Under the pieces are notes generated by a model. It saw nothing but the letters and a program-made list of their open reading frames with translations. It searched no databases and was not told the origin of the DNA. Of a DNA stretch of 51,234 nucleotides, positions 31,605 to 40,383 are shown piece by piece. How positions within the stretch are numbered: position 1 is the stretch's first letter; every line of letters begins with the position of its first letter. This DNA is from Proteobacteria bacterium UBA6908 (GTDB lineage: Bacteria > Pseudomonadota > Gammaproteobacteria > Acidiferrobacterales > UBA6901): contig DKBE01000015.1 in the NCBI GenBank assembly GCA_002451085.1, positions 19,904-71,137 on the forward strand, read 5' to 3'. The translations under genes and the position numbers were made by a program.

Positions 31605-32846
31605 ATGTCGTTGATCCGTCCCTTTCCTGGCCTGCGCCCGGCACCCGGCCGCGCCGTCGACGTGCTGGCGCCGCCGTATGACGTGCTCAACACCGAAGAG
31701 GCGCGTGCCCGTGCCGCCGGCAAGCCATGGAGCTTCCTGCATATCTCCAAGCCTGAAATCGATTTGCCACCCGGGACCGATCCGTACAGTCCGGCGGTGT
31801 ACGCCAAGGGCCGCGAGAATTTCGAGCGCCAGATTCGTGAGGGCGTATTGCAGCGCGACAAGGCACCCGGTTATTACGTTTACCGGCTGGTCATGGGCGC
31901 ACATGCCCAGACCGGTCTCGTGGCGGTCGCCTCGGTCGCGGATTACGACATCAACCGTATCCGTAAACATGAGTTTACCCGTCCCGACAAGGAAGATGAC
32001 CGTGTTCAACAGATTGATGCCCTCAATGCCCAGACCGGGCCGGTGTTTTTAACCTACCGGCGTTCGGCGGTCATCGACATGCTGGTTGAAGCGATCTGTG
32101 CCGGTGTCCCCGAGGTGGACGTGACGGCTGACGATGGTGTCCGCCATACCCTGTGGGTGGTGAGCGACGCCGGTCAGATCGACACCATCACGCGGACTTT
32201 CGATGCCATGGACTGCCTGTACATCGCCGATGGTCATCACCGCTCGGCCGCGGCATCGCGTGTCGCCGCGGCCCGAAAAGCCGCCAGCTCAAACCACAAT
32301 GACGGGGAGTCGTACAATTATTTTCTATCTGTGATTTTCCCGGACAACCAGATGCAGATCATGGACTACAACCGTGTGGTCAGGGATCTGCAGGGTGTCA
32401 GTCGCGAGGCCTTTCTGCAGCGGGTGGCAGAGGCCTTCGAAGTGTTGCCGGAATCCTCCGCCGTGAAGCCGGAACGTGCCCACGAGTTCGGCATGTATCT
32501 ACAGGGCCAGTGGCATCGGTTGCGGATCCGCCTTGACCTGATTCCGGTCAGCGACCCGGTGCGGCGGCTTGATGTGAGTCTGCTGCAAGAGAACCTGCTG
32601 GCGCCGATTCTCGGCATTGGTGATCCACGCCGTGACAAGCGCATCGACTTCATTGGCGGAATCCGCGGTCTCAAGGAGCTGGAGCGGCGCGTCGATTCCG
32701 GCGAAATGGCTGTGGCCTTCTCGATGTATCCGACCTCGATTCACGACATGATGTCGGTCGCCGACGCCAACCAGGTGATGCCGCCCAAGTCCACCTGGTT
32801 CGAGCCCAAGCTGGCCGATGGACTGGTGTCGCACGTCCTCGACTGA
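31605..32846 (+). CDS. DUF1015 family protein
   Basis: A 413-residue cytosolic protein of the DUF1015 family. Signatures are the opening LIRPFPGLRPAPGRAVDVLA followed by PPYDVLN, FLHISKPEIDLPPGTDPYS, YRLVMGAHAQTGLVAVASV, KHEFTRPDKEDDRVQQI, and the conserved CLYIADGHHRSAAASRVA. The DGHHR motif suggests an active or metal-binding site, but the function of the family is not established. The ATG at 31605 with GCAGGAG upstream is much better than the longer open frame, which runs antisense through aguA. It diverges from aguA and converges with the SDR gene with a 3-base gap. Confidence 0.9.
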   Translation: MSLIRPFPGLRPAPGRAVDVLAPPYDVLNTEEARARAAGKPWSFLHISKPEIDLPPGTDPYSPAVYAKGRENFERQIREGVLQRDKAPGYYVYRLVMGAHAQTGLVAVASVADYDINRIRKHEFTRPDKEDDRVQQIDALNAQTGPVFLTYRRSAVIDMLVEAICAGVPEVDVTADDGVRHTLWVVSDAGQIDTITRTFDAMDCLYIADGHHRSAAASRVAAARKAASSNHNDGESYNYFLSVIFPDNQMQIMDYNRVVRDLQGVSREAFLQRVAEAFEVLPESSAVKPERAHEFGMYLQGQWHRLRIRLDLIPVSDPVRRLDVSLLQENLLAPILGIGDPRRDKRIDFIGGIRGLKELERRVDSGEMAVAFSMYPTSIHDMMSVADANQVMPPKSTWFEPKLADGLVSHVLD

Positions 32847-32849
32847 TGG

Positions 32850-33692
32850 CTAGCGTTTACCGCCACCGCCGGCGGCGCGCATGATCCGGTCCAGCTGGCG
32901 GGTACTGAGAAAACGCTTCAGCCAGGCGAACAGGTGCGAGGGCACCGTGACCGGATAGCGTGGCCGTGGGCGACGCGCTTCCAGTGCGTGAATCACTTTT
33001 TCCAACACTGCCTCCGGTGGCAGGGTGAACGGCAGCGGTTTGGTGCTCCCGAGCCGTGACCGCACACGCTTGTAATATTCCCGGTGTGCCGAGTGTTCGG
33101 CATCGATAAACCGCTCAAATGCCCGTTGCGCATTGGCGCGGAAGCGGCTGGTAATTGGACCCGGTTCAATCAGCACCACCTCGATGCCCGTGGCGTGCAG
33201 CTCCAGGCGCATGGTGTCGGCCAGCGCCTCGACGGCGTACTTGGCGGCACTGTAGGCGCCGCGATAGGGAATGCTGGAATAACCGAGCACCGAACTGATC
33301 TGGATAATGCGGCCGCTGCCCTGGGCGCGGAACACCGGTATCAGCAGGTTCGTGAGTTCCTGCCAGCCAAAGACGATGGTCTCGAACTGGGCCCGCAGTG
33401 CGTCGCGTGGCAGGTCTTCAACCGCTCCAGGCTGTCCATAGCCGCCGTTGTTGATGAGCGCCAGCAGCTTCCCGTCACAGCGACGCAGCGTCTCGGCAGC
33501 CCCGGCGCGAATCGATTCACTGGAGTCGAGATCGAGCACATAGCTTTCCAGCCCTTCGGCCTCGAGGCTGGCCACGTCCTGCGGCTGCCGGACCGTGGCA
33601 AATACTCGATAACCACGGGCCTTCAGTCCCAGGGCCAGGCAGCGGCCGATGCCGCTGGAGCAACCGGTAATCAGGATGTTCGGCGGGTTCAT
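32850..33692 (-). CDS. Short-chain dehydrogenase/reductase
   Basis: A 280-residue classical SDR. The cofactor motif is ILITGCSSGIGRCLALGL (TGxxxGIG), the structural motif is LINNGGYG, the catalytic serine is in QISSVLG, and the active-site pair is YRGAYSAAKYAVEAL (Tyr and Lys). Arg in ATVRQ after strand 2 suggests NADPH. The C-terminal 70 residues extend beyond the core with a basic region (LEARRPRPRYPVTVPSHLFA). The substrate is unknown; relatives are annotated as retinol- or steroid-type dehydrogenases without proof. The ATG at 33692 lies 133 bases from the divergent gnnA-like gene. Confidence 0.88.
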   Translation of the reverse strand: MNPPNILITGCSSGIGRCLALGLKARGYRVFATVRQPQDVASLEAEGLESYVLDLDSSESIRAGAAETLRRCDGKLLALINNGGYGQPGAVEDLPRDALRAQFETIVFGWQELTNLLIPVFRAQGSGRIIQISSVLGYSSIPYRGAYSAAKYAVEALADTMRLELHATGIEVVLIEPGPITSRFRANAQRAFERFIDAEHSAHREYYKRVRSRLGSTKPLPFTLPPEAVLEKVIHALEARRPRPRYPVTVPSHLFAWLKRFLSTRQLDRIMRAAGGGGKR

Positions 33693-33825
33693 GCTTGAGT
33701 CACGGTTTTTGGTGGTTCAGTTTAACCCAGCATTCGCGAATCCGGTTGACGACACGCGGGTCTGCCGGAAGCCCGGTCAATCGTTTACAATGTGGCCATT
33801 GCCCGCAGGCCCGGATCAACCTTCC

Positions 33826-34761
33826 ATGAGCTCACCATTGCGTGTCGGGGTAGTCGGCGTCGGCTATCTTGGAAAATTCCATGCCAAGATCTATTCGGCC
33901 CTGCCGGGGGTCACGCTCGTCGGTGTGGTGGATGCCAACGCCGATACCGCTGAAAAAATAGCCGCTGAATATCGCACCAGCGCCTATGCCAGACCCGAAG
34001 ACCTGCTCGGCAAGGTCGATGCGGTCAGCGTGGTGGTGCCGACCATTAATCACCTCGATGTAGCCCGCCCGTTTCTTGAAAGCCGTGTACACATGCTCAT
34101 GGAGAAACCGATTGCCCCGAGCTATGAAGAAGGACGGCAGATCGTCGAGCTGGCCGAGAAGGCCGGTGTAACGTTTCAGGTCGGGCACCTCGAGCGTTAC
34201 AACGCCGGCTTCATGGCGCTGGTGCAGCGTGTGACCGGACCGCGTTTTATCGAGGCGACCCGCATCGGCGGCTTCTCGGAACGTGCCACCGACGTGGATG
34301 TGGTGACCGACCTCATGATTCATGATCTCGACCTGGTCATGGCACTGGTCCAGTCGCCGATCCGCGAGTTGCGTGCGACCGGAGTGCCGGTGCTGACCGA
34401 GCACGTGGATATTGCGAATGTGCGTCTCGAATTCGAAAGCGGCGCCGTGGCCAACGTGACGGCCAGTCGCGTATCGGCCAAGAAGCAGCGCCGTATTCGT
34501 GTGTTCGGCAAAAATAGTTACCATGCCCTCGACTTTGCCGAACAGCAGGTCGAGGAAGTCATTGCCCATCCGCATCCGGGCGGTGGCCGGCCGGAGATCA
34601 AGGCCGAAAAACTCGCCATTACCCCGACCCCGCCACTCGATGCCGAGCTGGCCGACTTCATAAATACTGTGCGCGCTCAGCGCCCGCCACTGGTCGATGG
34701 CCGTACCGGCCTCGAAGCGCTGCGCGTCGCGCTCATGGTAAAGGAGAAAATGTCCGCATGA
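33826..34761 (+). CDS. gnnA: Gfo/Idh/MocA oxidoreductase, probable UDP-GlcNAc 3-dehydrogenase (GnnA-like)
   Basis: A 311-residue NAD-dependent sugar dehydrogenase. The Rossmann fold opens LRVGVVGVGYLGKFHAKIYS. VHMLMEKPIAPSYEEG carries the conserved Glu-Lys-Pro, and VGHLERYNAGF plus DLMIHDLDLVMAL (with the catalytic His/Asp) complete the active site. It overlaps the next gene, a DegT-type aminotransferase, by 4 bases (ATGA). In Acidithiobacillus the GnnA/GnnB pair oxidises C3 of UDP-GlcNAc and aminates it, giving the diamino sugar for lipid A; the pairing and family types here match. A WlbA-like role in O-antigen is the alternative. The ATG at 33826 begins at the fold; a TACAAT box lies 35 bases upstream. 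Confidence 0.8.
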   Translation: MSSPLRVGVVGVGYLGKFHAKIYSALPGVTLVGVVDANADTAEKIAAEYRTSAYARPEDLLGKVDAVSVVVPTINHLDVARPFLESRVHMLMEKPIAPSYEEGRQIVELAEKAGVTFQVGHLERYNAGFMALVQRVTGPRFIEATRIGGFSERATDVDVVTDLMIHDLDLVMALVQSPIRELRATGVPVLTEHVDIANVRLEFESGAVANVTASRVSAKKQRRIRVFGKNSYHALDFAEQQVEEVIAHPHPGGGRPEIKAEKLAITPTPPLDAELADFINTVRAQRPPLVDGRTGLEALRVALMVKEKMSA

Positions 34762-35867
34762 CCGCCGTGACCGCTGTTCCGTTTCTTGACCTGAGCGCGC
34801 AGTTCAAAGACCTGGAAGCCGAATGGCTGGAGATGATCCGCGTCAGCGGCGCCAAGGGAAGTTTTATTCTCGGGCCGAACACCGTCGATTTCGAGAAGGA
34901 GTTTGCCGCCTACGTCGGCGTCAAGCACGCCATTGGCGTGGCGAATGGCACCGACTCACTGTATCTTTCGCTGCGGGCCCTGGGCATCGGACCCGGTGAT
35001 GAAGTGATTACCACACCGTGGACCTTTTTTGCCAGCGCCGAATCGATCAGCATGGTCGGCGCCATCCCGGTATTTGCCGATATCCGTCCGGACACCTACT
35101 GCATTGATGCAGACAGCATAGCCCGGCGCCTGTCATCGAAAACCAGAGCCATCATGCCCGTGCACATATTCGGCCATGCCTGTGACATGGGGGCGATTAT
35201 GCAGATCGCCAAAGACCGCAAGCTGGCGGTGATCGAAGACTGCGCACAGTCATTTGGCGCGCGAGCCGGCGGCCGGGTCACCGGCTCGATCGGCGATACC
35301 GGCTCATTCAGTTTCTATCCAACCAAGGTGCTGGGTGGTTTTGGTGACGGCGGGATGATTACCACCAACCGCGATGACCTGAACGAACATATCCGCCGGC
35401 TGAGGAATCATGGCGCGATGAAGCCTTTTATTCACACCGAGATCGGCATGAACTCGCGGCTCGACGAGATCCAGGCGGCGGTATTGCGCCTGAAGCTGCG
35501 CACCATTGACCGCGATATCGCCGGACGGCGATCGGTGGCGAGCGACTATACGAAGCAATTTGCCGGAACTGCAGTCAAGTCGCCGGTGGCACAAACACCG
35601 GACGCCCATGCCTACAATCTCTATACTGTGCGCCTGCCGAAACGTGATGCGGTTCGCGAGGCACTGACCGCGGCGAACATCGGTACCAGTTTTTGTTATC
35701 CGCAGGGCCTCCACCTGCAGGATGTCTACCGGCACCTGGGCTATAAACCGGGTGATCTTCCGGTGTGCGAACAGGCCAGCACCGAAGTGCTGTCGCTGCC
35801 AATTTATCCACGCATGCCCGATACGCATATTTCCCGGGTGTGTGAAGTGATTCTGTCCAGCGTGTGA
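34758..35867 (+). CDS. gnnB: DegT/DnrJ/EryC1/StrS aminotransferase, probable GnnB-like UDP-sugar C3 aminotransferase
   Basis: A 369-residue PLP enzyme. Signatures are VPFLDLSAQFKDLEAEWLEM at the start, GVKHAIGVANGTDSLYLSLR, GDEVITTPWTFFASAESI, MPVHIFGHACDM, VIEDCAQSFGA with the PLP-holding Asp, and SFYPTKVLGGFGDGGMI with the Schiff-base Lys. NHGAMKPF and IGMNSRLDEIQAAVL follow. It would transfer an amino group, usually from glutamate, to the 3-keto sugar made by the preceding dehydrogenase, whose stop it overlaps. The product would be UDP-GlcNAc3N. Other sugar aminotransferases of this family are possible; the coupling to a Gfo/Idh gene is the main argument. Confidence 0.8.
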   Translation: MTAVTAVPFLDLSAQFKDLEAEWLEMIRVSGAKGSFILGPNTVDFEKEFAAYVGVKHAIGVANGTDSLYLSLRALGIGPGDEVITTPWTFFASAESISMVGAIPVFADIRPDTYCIDADSIARRLSSKTRAIMPVHIFGHACDMGAIMQIAKDRKLAVIEDCAQSFGARAGGRVTGSIGDTGSFSFYPTKVLGGFGDGGMITTNRDDLNEHIRRLRNHGAMKPFIHTEIGMNSRLDEIQAAVLRLKLRTIDRDIAGRRSVASDYTKQFAGTAVKSPVAQTPDAHAYNLYTVRLPKRDAVREALTAANIGTSFCYPQGLHLQDVYRHLGYKPGDLPVCEQASTEVLSLPIYPRMPDTHISRVCEVILSSV

Positions 35868-35892
35868 ACCCGACGATTCGGGCGATAGCGGA

Positions 35893-36216
35893 TCAGTCAA
35901 CAATCCGGAAGCAGAGTCGGTTATCGCGGATAAACTCCAGCAGATAGCGATAGGCCTGTGGATTGGCATCCTGCAATCGAGCGTCCACCACCAGGCACTT
36001 GTGGCCTTCAATAAACTGGGTTTGCAGAAACGCAATCTGGCGTCGTCGGCGGTCCTGCCCGGCGAAACGATGCGTTGAGGCCCGACGGTCGGCACCGTAT
36101 GCAGTAACCGTGTCGATCAAGCGCTCCATCCAGTCACTGGGACGGAAACGACTGCCATCCTCCGTTTGACCTTCAACAATCAGTTGCGAGAATGGTTCTG
36201 ATAACCGGTCGGTCAT
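35893..36216 (-). CDS. DUF3579 domain protein
   Basis: A 107-residue cytosolic protein matching DUF3579. Visible are LIVEGQTEDGSRFRPSDWME, a hallmark of the family, HKCLVVDARLQDANPQAYRY, and the ending LEFIRDNRLCFRIVD. The family is short, widespread in beta- and gammaproteobacteria, and of unknown function. Its ATG overlaps the pyrD stop (ATGA), so it is translated with dihydroorotate dehydrogenase. It converges with gnnB with a 25-base gap. Confidence 0.88.
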   Translation of the reverse strand: MTDRLSEPFSQLIVEGQTEDGSRFRPSDWMERLIDTVTAYGADRRASTHRFAGQDRRRRQIAFLQTQFIEGHKCLVVDARLQDANPQAYRYLLEFIRDNRLCFRIVD

Positions 36217-37310
36217 GCAACGGATCCGTGTCGGGTTCGTTGAATGGCTTCATCGAGACTCGCCACACCGACAGCGTGCATCTTGTCTGCCAGTCCAGAG
36301 ACAATGTGGTGCACGACATCCGGACCACGATAGATCAGCGCTGAATAGATTTGTATCAGGTCGGCGCCGGCCACCAGCTTCTCCCAGGCATCCTCTGCGG
36401 TGAAAATTCCGCCAACGCCGATGATCGGAATCCGTCCGTGCAGGGTGGCGTACAACCGCCGGATCACCCGGGTGGAGAGCGGTTTCAGCGGCAGTCCCGA
36501 CAGGCCACCGGTTTCGCGGGCCAGCGGCTCGGAATCCAGTCCCGGCCGCTGAGTGGTTGTGTTTGTCGCGATCACCGCGTCGAATTGATGGGTCAACAGC
36601 AAACCGGCAACCGCATCAATGGAGGCCTCATCCAGATCTGGGGCAATTTTGAGCGCAAGCGGGACGCGGCGGTCATGTGAAATCGCCAGTCGCTCCTGCT
36701 CGTCGCGCAGCCCGGCCAGCAAGGCATCGAGCGCATTGGCTTCCTGAAGGTCACGCAGACCGGGAGTGTTGGGCGATGAAATATTGATCGTGATGTAGTC
36801 CGCATAGGGATACACGGCCCGCATCCCGGTCAGGTAGTCATCAATAGCCCGGTCAGCCGGGGTGTCCTTGTTCTTGCCCAGATTGACACCGATCAGCCCA
36901 TGACGTTGTGTGCGCCGAAGGTTGACCAGGAAGGTATCGAGCCCGCCACTGTTGAAACCCATGCGGTTGATGATCGCCGTGTGCGTGGTCAGCCGAAACA
37001 GGCGTGGGCGTGGATTACCCGGCTGTGGACGGGGGGTGACGGTACCGAGCTCGACAAAACCAAAACCGATGTCGTGGAAGCCGCTGGCGCAGCAGGCCTC
37101 CTTGTCGAGTCCGGCTGCGAGGCCGACAGGGTTGGGAAACCGCAGGCCCATGACATTGACTGGAAGTTCCGGAATCTTCGCCGCCAGCAGCCGGCGTGCC
37201 AGAGCCATGGCACCGGGGAACCGCGAGCCGGCATGCAGCAGCCCAAGGGTGAGCCGGTGGCTCGTTTCGGCATCGAGGGTGAACAGCAGCGGTCGGATCA
37301 GCCGGTACAA
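36213..37310 (-). CDS. pyrD: Dihydroorotate dehydrogenase, class 2 (quinone-linked)
   Basis: A 365-residue membrane-associated flavoenzyme that oxidises dihydroorotate to orotate in pyrimidine synthesis. The N-terminal helix MYRLIRPLLFTLDAETSHRL is the quinone-tunnel and membrane part found only in class 2. FMN and substrate motifs are NPVGLAAGLDKE, GFVELGTVTPRPQPGNPRPR, NRMGFNSGGLD, INISSPNTPGLRDLQ (with the catalytic Ser), VPLALKIAPDLDEA, VIATNTTTQRP and GVGGIFTAEDAWEKL. The DUF3579 gene follows with a 4-base overlap. It diverges from ilvD across about 310 bases. Confidence 0.96.
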   Translation of the reverse strand: MYRLIRPLLFTLDAETSHRLTLGLLHAGSRFPGAMALARRLLAAKIPELPVNVMGLRFPNPVGLAAGLDKEACCASGFHDIGFGFVELGTVTPRPQPGNPRPRLFRLTTHTAIINRMGFNSGGLDTFLVNLRRTQRHGLIGVNLGKNKDTPADRAIDDYLTGMRAVYPYADYITINISSPNTPGLRDLQEANALDALLAGLRDEQERLAISHDRRVPLALKIAPDLDEASIDAVAGLLLTHQFDAVIATNTTTQRPGLDSEPLARETGGLSGLPLKPLSTRVIRRLYATLHGRIPIIGVGGIFTAEDAWEKLVAGADLIQIYSALIYRGPDVVHHIVSGLADKMHAVGVASLDEAIQRTRHGSVA

Positions 37311-37621
37311 GCTCGATTCTCGGCAGGGGAGTCGACAGAGTATAGCGGATTACGTGCCGTGATCGCCCCGGTATCGTTCACGGAAGATTCTCGGCAATGG
37401 CTAGCCGAGTCACGCCGGACATCGATCTCGAATGGTCAAGATGCTGTTCAGTGCGCCGGGCCATTTCGGGAAGGGAGCGACTGCTCCTCCATGGATAATG
37501 GTCGGCTGGCCGTATGGCATTGAGCTTCAAGCGCAGAAAATGACGATTACGCTCGTTTGGCGCCGATTGCCGCGTTTACGGTAGAATTCACGTTTTGCGC
37601 CCGCAGTCTCCGGAGACCGGC
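37311..37621. promoter_or_regulatory. Divergent pyrD/ilvD regulatory region
   Basis: About 310 bases with no gene. It holds an 11-base direct repeat (GATTCTCGGCA at 37315-37325 and 37386-37396) and an inverted repeat CTCGGC / GCCGAG (37390-37395 with 37404-37409). It also has a GGAGC-GACT-GCTCC hairpin (37474-37487). A possible ilvD promoter is TTGGCG (37557-37562) with TAGAAT (37582-37587), although the 19-base spacing is long. A ten-codon frame at 37491 is not rich in Ile, Leu or Val, so a classic attenuator leader is not evident. Confidence 0.45.
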
Positions 37622-39301
37622 ATGACCCGCAAACTCAATAAATTCAGTTCCCGCATCACTGAGCCCAAATCGCAAGGGGCCTCGCAAGCCATGCTGTACG
37701 GTACCGGACTCAGTCATGAAGATATGGGTAAAGCCGAGGTAGGTATCGCCTCGGTCTGGTGGGAAGGAAACACCTGCAACATGCATCTCAATGATCTTGC
37801 CGCCAAGGTGAAGGAAGGGGTCGTAGCGGCCGATCTGGTAGGCATGCGATTCAATACCATCGGAGTCTCCGACGGGATTTCCATGGGCACCGACGGTATG
37901 TCGTATTCGTTGCAGTCGCGCGAAATCATCGCCGATTCCGTGGAGAGCGTGGTGGCCGCCCAATGGTACGATGCGCTGGTCACGATCCCGGGTTGCGACA
38001 AGAATATGCCTGGCTGCCTGATGGCCATGGGTCGCCTCAATCGTCCGTCACTCATGATATATGGCGGTACCATCAAGCCAGGGCACTGGCATGGCGCCAC
38101 GCTCGATATTGTCTCGGCCTTCCAGAGTTACGGTGAGTTTATCGCCGGCAAGATCAGCGAAGAATCGCGTGAGGGCATCGTCGAACATTCCTGCCCGGGC
38201 GCCGGCGCCTGTGGCGGTATGTATACGGCCAATACCATGGCCAGCGCCATTGAGGCGTTGGGCATGTCGTTGCCATACAGTTCCTCGACGCCGGCGGTCG
38301 ACCCCGGCAAGCTTGCCGAATGTCTGAATGCCGGGGTGGCCATTCGCAGGCTCCTCGAACTCGATCTCAAACCGCGTGACATCATGACGCGCGCGGCCTT
38401 CGAGAACGCCATGGTGGTGGTGATGGCGCTTGGTGGATCGACCAATGCCGTACTGCACCTGATTGCCATGGCACGTGCGGTCGATGTGCCGCTCGCCATC
38501 GATGACTTCCAGAAGGTTTCGGACCGCATCCCGTTTATTGCCGATCTCAAGCCGAGTGGTAAATACGTCATGGAGGACCTGCACAACGTGGGCGGCGTAC
38601 CGGCGGTGATGAAGTATCTCCTCGAGAAGGGCTTGCTCGATGGTTCGTGCATGACGGTCACCGGCAAGACGCTCGCCGAAAATCTGCGTGATGTACCGGC
38701 CCTCAAGTCCGGTCAGGACGTCATCCTCCCGCTGGAAACGCCGATCAAGGATTCCGGTCATATCCGCATTCTCAAGGGCAGTTTTGCTCCCGGCGGAGCG
38801 GTCGCCAAGATCACCGGCAAGGAAGGCCTGAAGTTCTCGGGTCCGGCACGCGTCTATGACAGCGAGGAAGACATGCTGAAGGGCGTGGAGCGCGGCGAGA
38901 TCCGCAAGGGTGAGGTGATCGTCATCCGCTATGAGGGACCCAAGGGCGGCCCCGGCATGCCGGAGATGCTCACTCCGACATCGGTCATTATGGGTGCGGG
39001 ACTCGGCAAGGACGTCGCCCTGATTACCGACGGACGATTCTCGGGCGGGTCGCATGGTTTTATCATCGGCCATGTTGTGCCGGAAGCGCAGGAAGGAGGA
39101 CCGATCGCACTGGTCCGGAATGGGGACATCATTTCCATCGATGCCGAACGAAACACGCTTGATGTCGATCTGCCGGAGACCGAGTTAAGCGCGCGTCGCG
39201 TGTCCTGGACCATGCCGCCCTACAAGGCGATGCGTGGCACACTCTACAAGTTCATCAAAAATGTCAAAAACGCGAGTGAGGGATGCGTAACCGACGAATG
39301 A
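37622..39301 (+). CDS. ilvD: Dihydroxy-acid dehydratase
   Basis: A 559-residue iron-sulfur enzyme that dehydrates dihydroxy acids to the 2-keto acids of Ile, Val and Leu synthesis. Cluster cysteines are in [26 protein letters not shown] and [69 protein letters not shown] and [13 protein letters not shown] are also typical. The ATG at 37622 follows GGAG by 7 bases and is better than an in-frame TTG nine codons earlier. The length fits the group of about 560 residues. The stop overlaps the start of a small membrane-protein gene (ATGA). Confidence 0.97.
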   Translation: MTRKLNKFSSRITEPKSQGASQAMLYGTGLSHEDMGKAEVGIASVWWEGNTCNMHLNDLAAKVKEGVVAADLVGMRFNTIGVSDGISMGTDGMSYSLQSREIIADSVESVVAAQWYDALVTIPGCDKNMPGCLMAMGRLNRPSLMIYGGTIKPGHWHGATLDIVSAFQSYGEFIAGKISEESREGIVEHSCPGAGACGGMYTANTMASAIEALGMSLPYSSSTPAVDPGKLAECLNAGVAIRRLLELDLKPRDIMTRAAFENAMVVVMALGGSTNAVLHLIAMARAVDVPLAIDDFQKVSDRIPFIADLKPSGKYVMEDLHNVGGVPAVMKYLLEKGLLDGSCMTVTGKTLAENLRDVPALKSGQDVILPLETPIKDSGHIRILKGSFAPGGAVAKITGKEGLKFSGPARVYDSEEDMLKGVERGEIRKGEVIVIRYEGPKGGPGMPEMLTPTSVIMGAGLGKDVALITDGRFSGGSHGFIIGHVVPEAQEGGPIALVRNGDIISIDAERNTLDVDLPETELSARRVSWTMPPYKAMRGTLYKFIKNVKNASEGCVTDE

Positions 39302-39498
39302 AGGATGAGGGACCCGGATCAGCCCTTGATCAGGAGAGCGGTGTCGGGAGGTGGGTAGTGGTTATAGCCATCATCTGCGCCATGTGGCTGACAGCAATGG
39401 TGGTGATCAGCGACCTTGGCTTGCAATACAAAACACCGAAGCGAATCCCGAACTGGAAACCGGACCTGGAACACCAGGTGAATCCGGGCGCTCAGTGA
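39298..39498 (+). CDS. Small single-span membrane protein coupled to ilvD
   Basis: A 66-residue protein starting at the ATG that overlaps the ilvD stop by 4 bases. After a soluble acidic N-terminus ([18 protein letters not shown]) it has one membrane helix ([20 protein letters not shown]) and a short Pro/Lys-rich tail ([16 protein letters not shown]). An earlier ATG at 39283 would deepen the overlap. I do not recognise a family. Translational coupling to ilvD argues that it is expressed. The last 7 bases overlap the end of the convergent gene. Confidence 0.6.
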   Translation: MKDEGPGSALDQESGVGRWVVVIAIICAMWLTAMVVISDLGLQYKTPKRIPNWKPDLEHQVNPGAQ

Positions 39499-40202
39499 AC
39501 AAGATAGGTCTTTTGTGGATTCTCGTGCTGTTCGTGTCTGAACACTTCAATACCCTGAATCTGCTTGTAGCCGAGCAACAGCGAGAGCTTGTGAATCAGG
39601 GTGCGCCAGTTAAGTGAGTCCACGCGCTTGCGGAGCAGTTCGTTTAGCTGACCACCCAGCTGCTCCACTTCATGATCCAGCCGTGGCAGGGTGCGGAAAT
39701 AGCCATAGGCCGTGATCGCAGAAACCAGTGCCGCGAGCTTTGGAAACCAGCCGAATTCCGGAACCGTGAGCCACAGCGCGCCGCTCACCGCCAGTGCGGC
39801 CAGCGACACAGTGCCTGCGTGCAGGTGGTTGCGCCGCCGTTTGCGATTTTCCGCCTTCAGCTGCCTGATCTTTTGTTCGGCGTCTCGCGAGGCAACCGTA
39901 TGCTGGTAGTGCATGCCACGCAGCATGATCAGCACGCGTATCAGTCGTTCCGAATGGTGGGGATTCTCGATTCCAAACGAGTGAATGGCATTTTCCAAGG
40001 ATTCCTGGAAGTCGCGATTGTGCGCAGCATCCAGGGGTTCCTCGTAGATATCCGCGCTGTGCTTGATGAGGTCGCGCAGTTCCAGCACTTCAGCCACACT
40101 GATGGGAAACCGCAGCGACAAGATCCGGGTGTAGAAATCCGGAAAGTCACGAATGGTCAGCGAAAAGCCGCTGAGAGTGTCCGTATTGGTGTTAACGGCC
40201 AT
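39492..40202 (-). CDS. Unrecognised protein with two membrane helices and charged flanks
   Basis: About 236 residues from the ATG at 40202 (MAVNTNTDTLSGFSLTIRDF); AGGAG lies 11 bases upstream. The first 120 residues are soluble and helical (FPISVAEVLELRDLIKHSAD and on). A very basic helix follows (EQKIRQLKAENRKRRRNHLH). Two hydrophobic segments come next (AGTVSLAALAVSGALWLTVP and FPKLAALVSAITAYGYF), then an amphipathic C-terminus (LDHEVEQLGGQLNELLRKRV). A longer frame to 40286 has poor composition. The cytosolic part may be a sensor or scaffold on the inner membrane. No family is recognised. Confidence 0.7.
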   Translation of the reverse strand: MAVNTNTDTLSGFSLTIRDFPDFYTRILSLRFPISVAEVLELRDLIKHSADIYEEPLDAAHNRDFQESLENAIHSFGIENPHHSERLIRVLIMLRGMHYQHTVASRDAEQKIRQLKAENRKRRRNHLHAGTVSLAALAVSGALWLTVPEFGWFPKLAALVSAITAYGYFRTLPRLDHEVEQLGGQLNELLRKRVDSLNWRTLIHKLSLLLGYKQIQGIEVFRHEQHENPQKTYLVH

Positions 40203-40383
40203 CGGCCTGGCGCTCCTGCAGTTCCTGATGCCGGTATATTTGTGAATTATATCAAATTTGCTGACAGTTGCAGGCGATAAAGCCAAACATTATTTCAATG
40301 ATGGCAAGCAAAATGAACGACAAGAGAAGTTGAATGCCTCTTACAAGCACCGCAGCCCGTATGATTGGGGGGGCACCAGAAGG

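Noticed and set aside
35304..36095. A 263-codon minus-strand frame
   Set aside because: It is antisense to the gnnB-like gene and overlaps DUF3579 out of frame; its composition is not protein-like.
37491..37523. Possible leader peptide (MDNGRLAVWH) before ilvD as an attenuator
   Set aside because: It has no run of Ile, Leu or Val codons, no clear terminator/antiterminator pair and no ribosome binding site.
38048..39073. A 341-codon minus-strand frame inside ilvD
   Set aside because: It is fully antisense to a highly conserved enzyme gene, and its His/Arg-rich composition mirrors ilvD codons.
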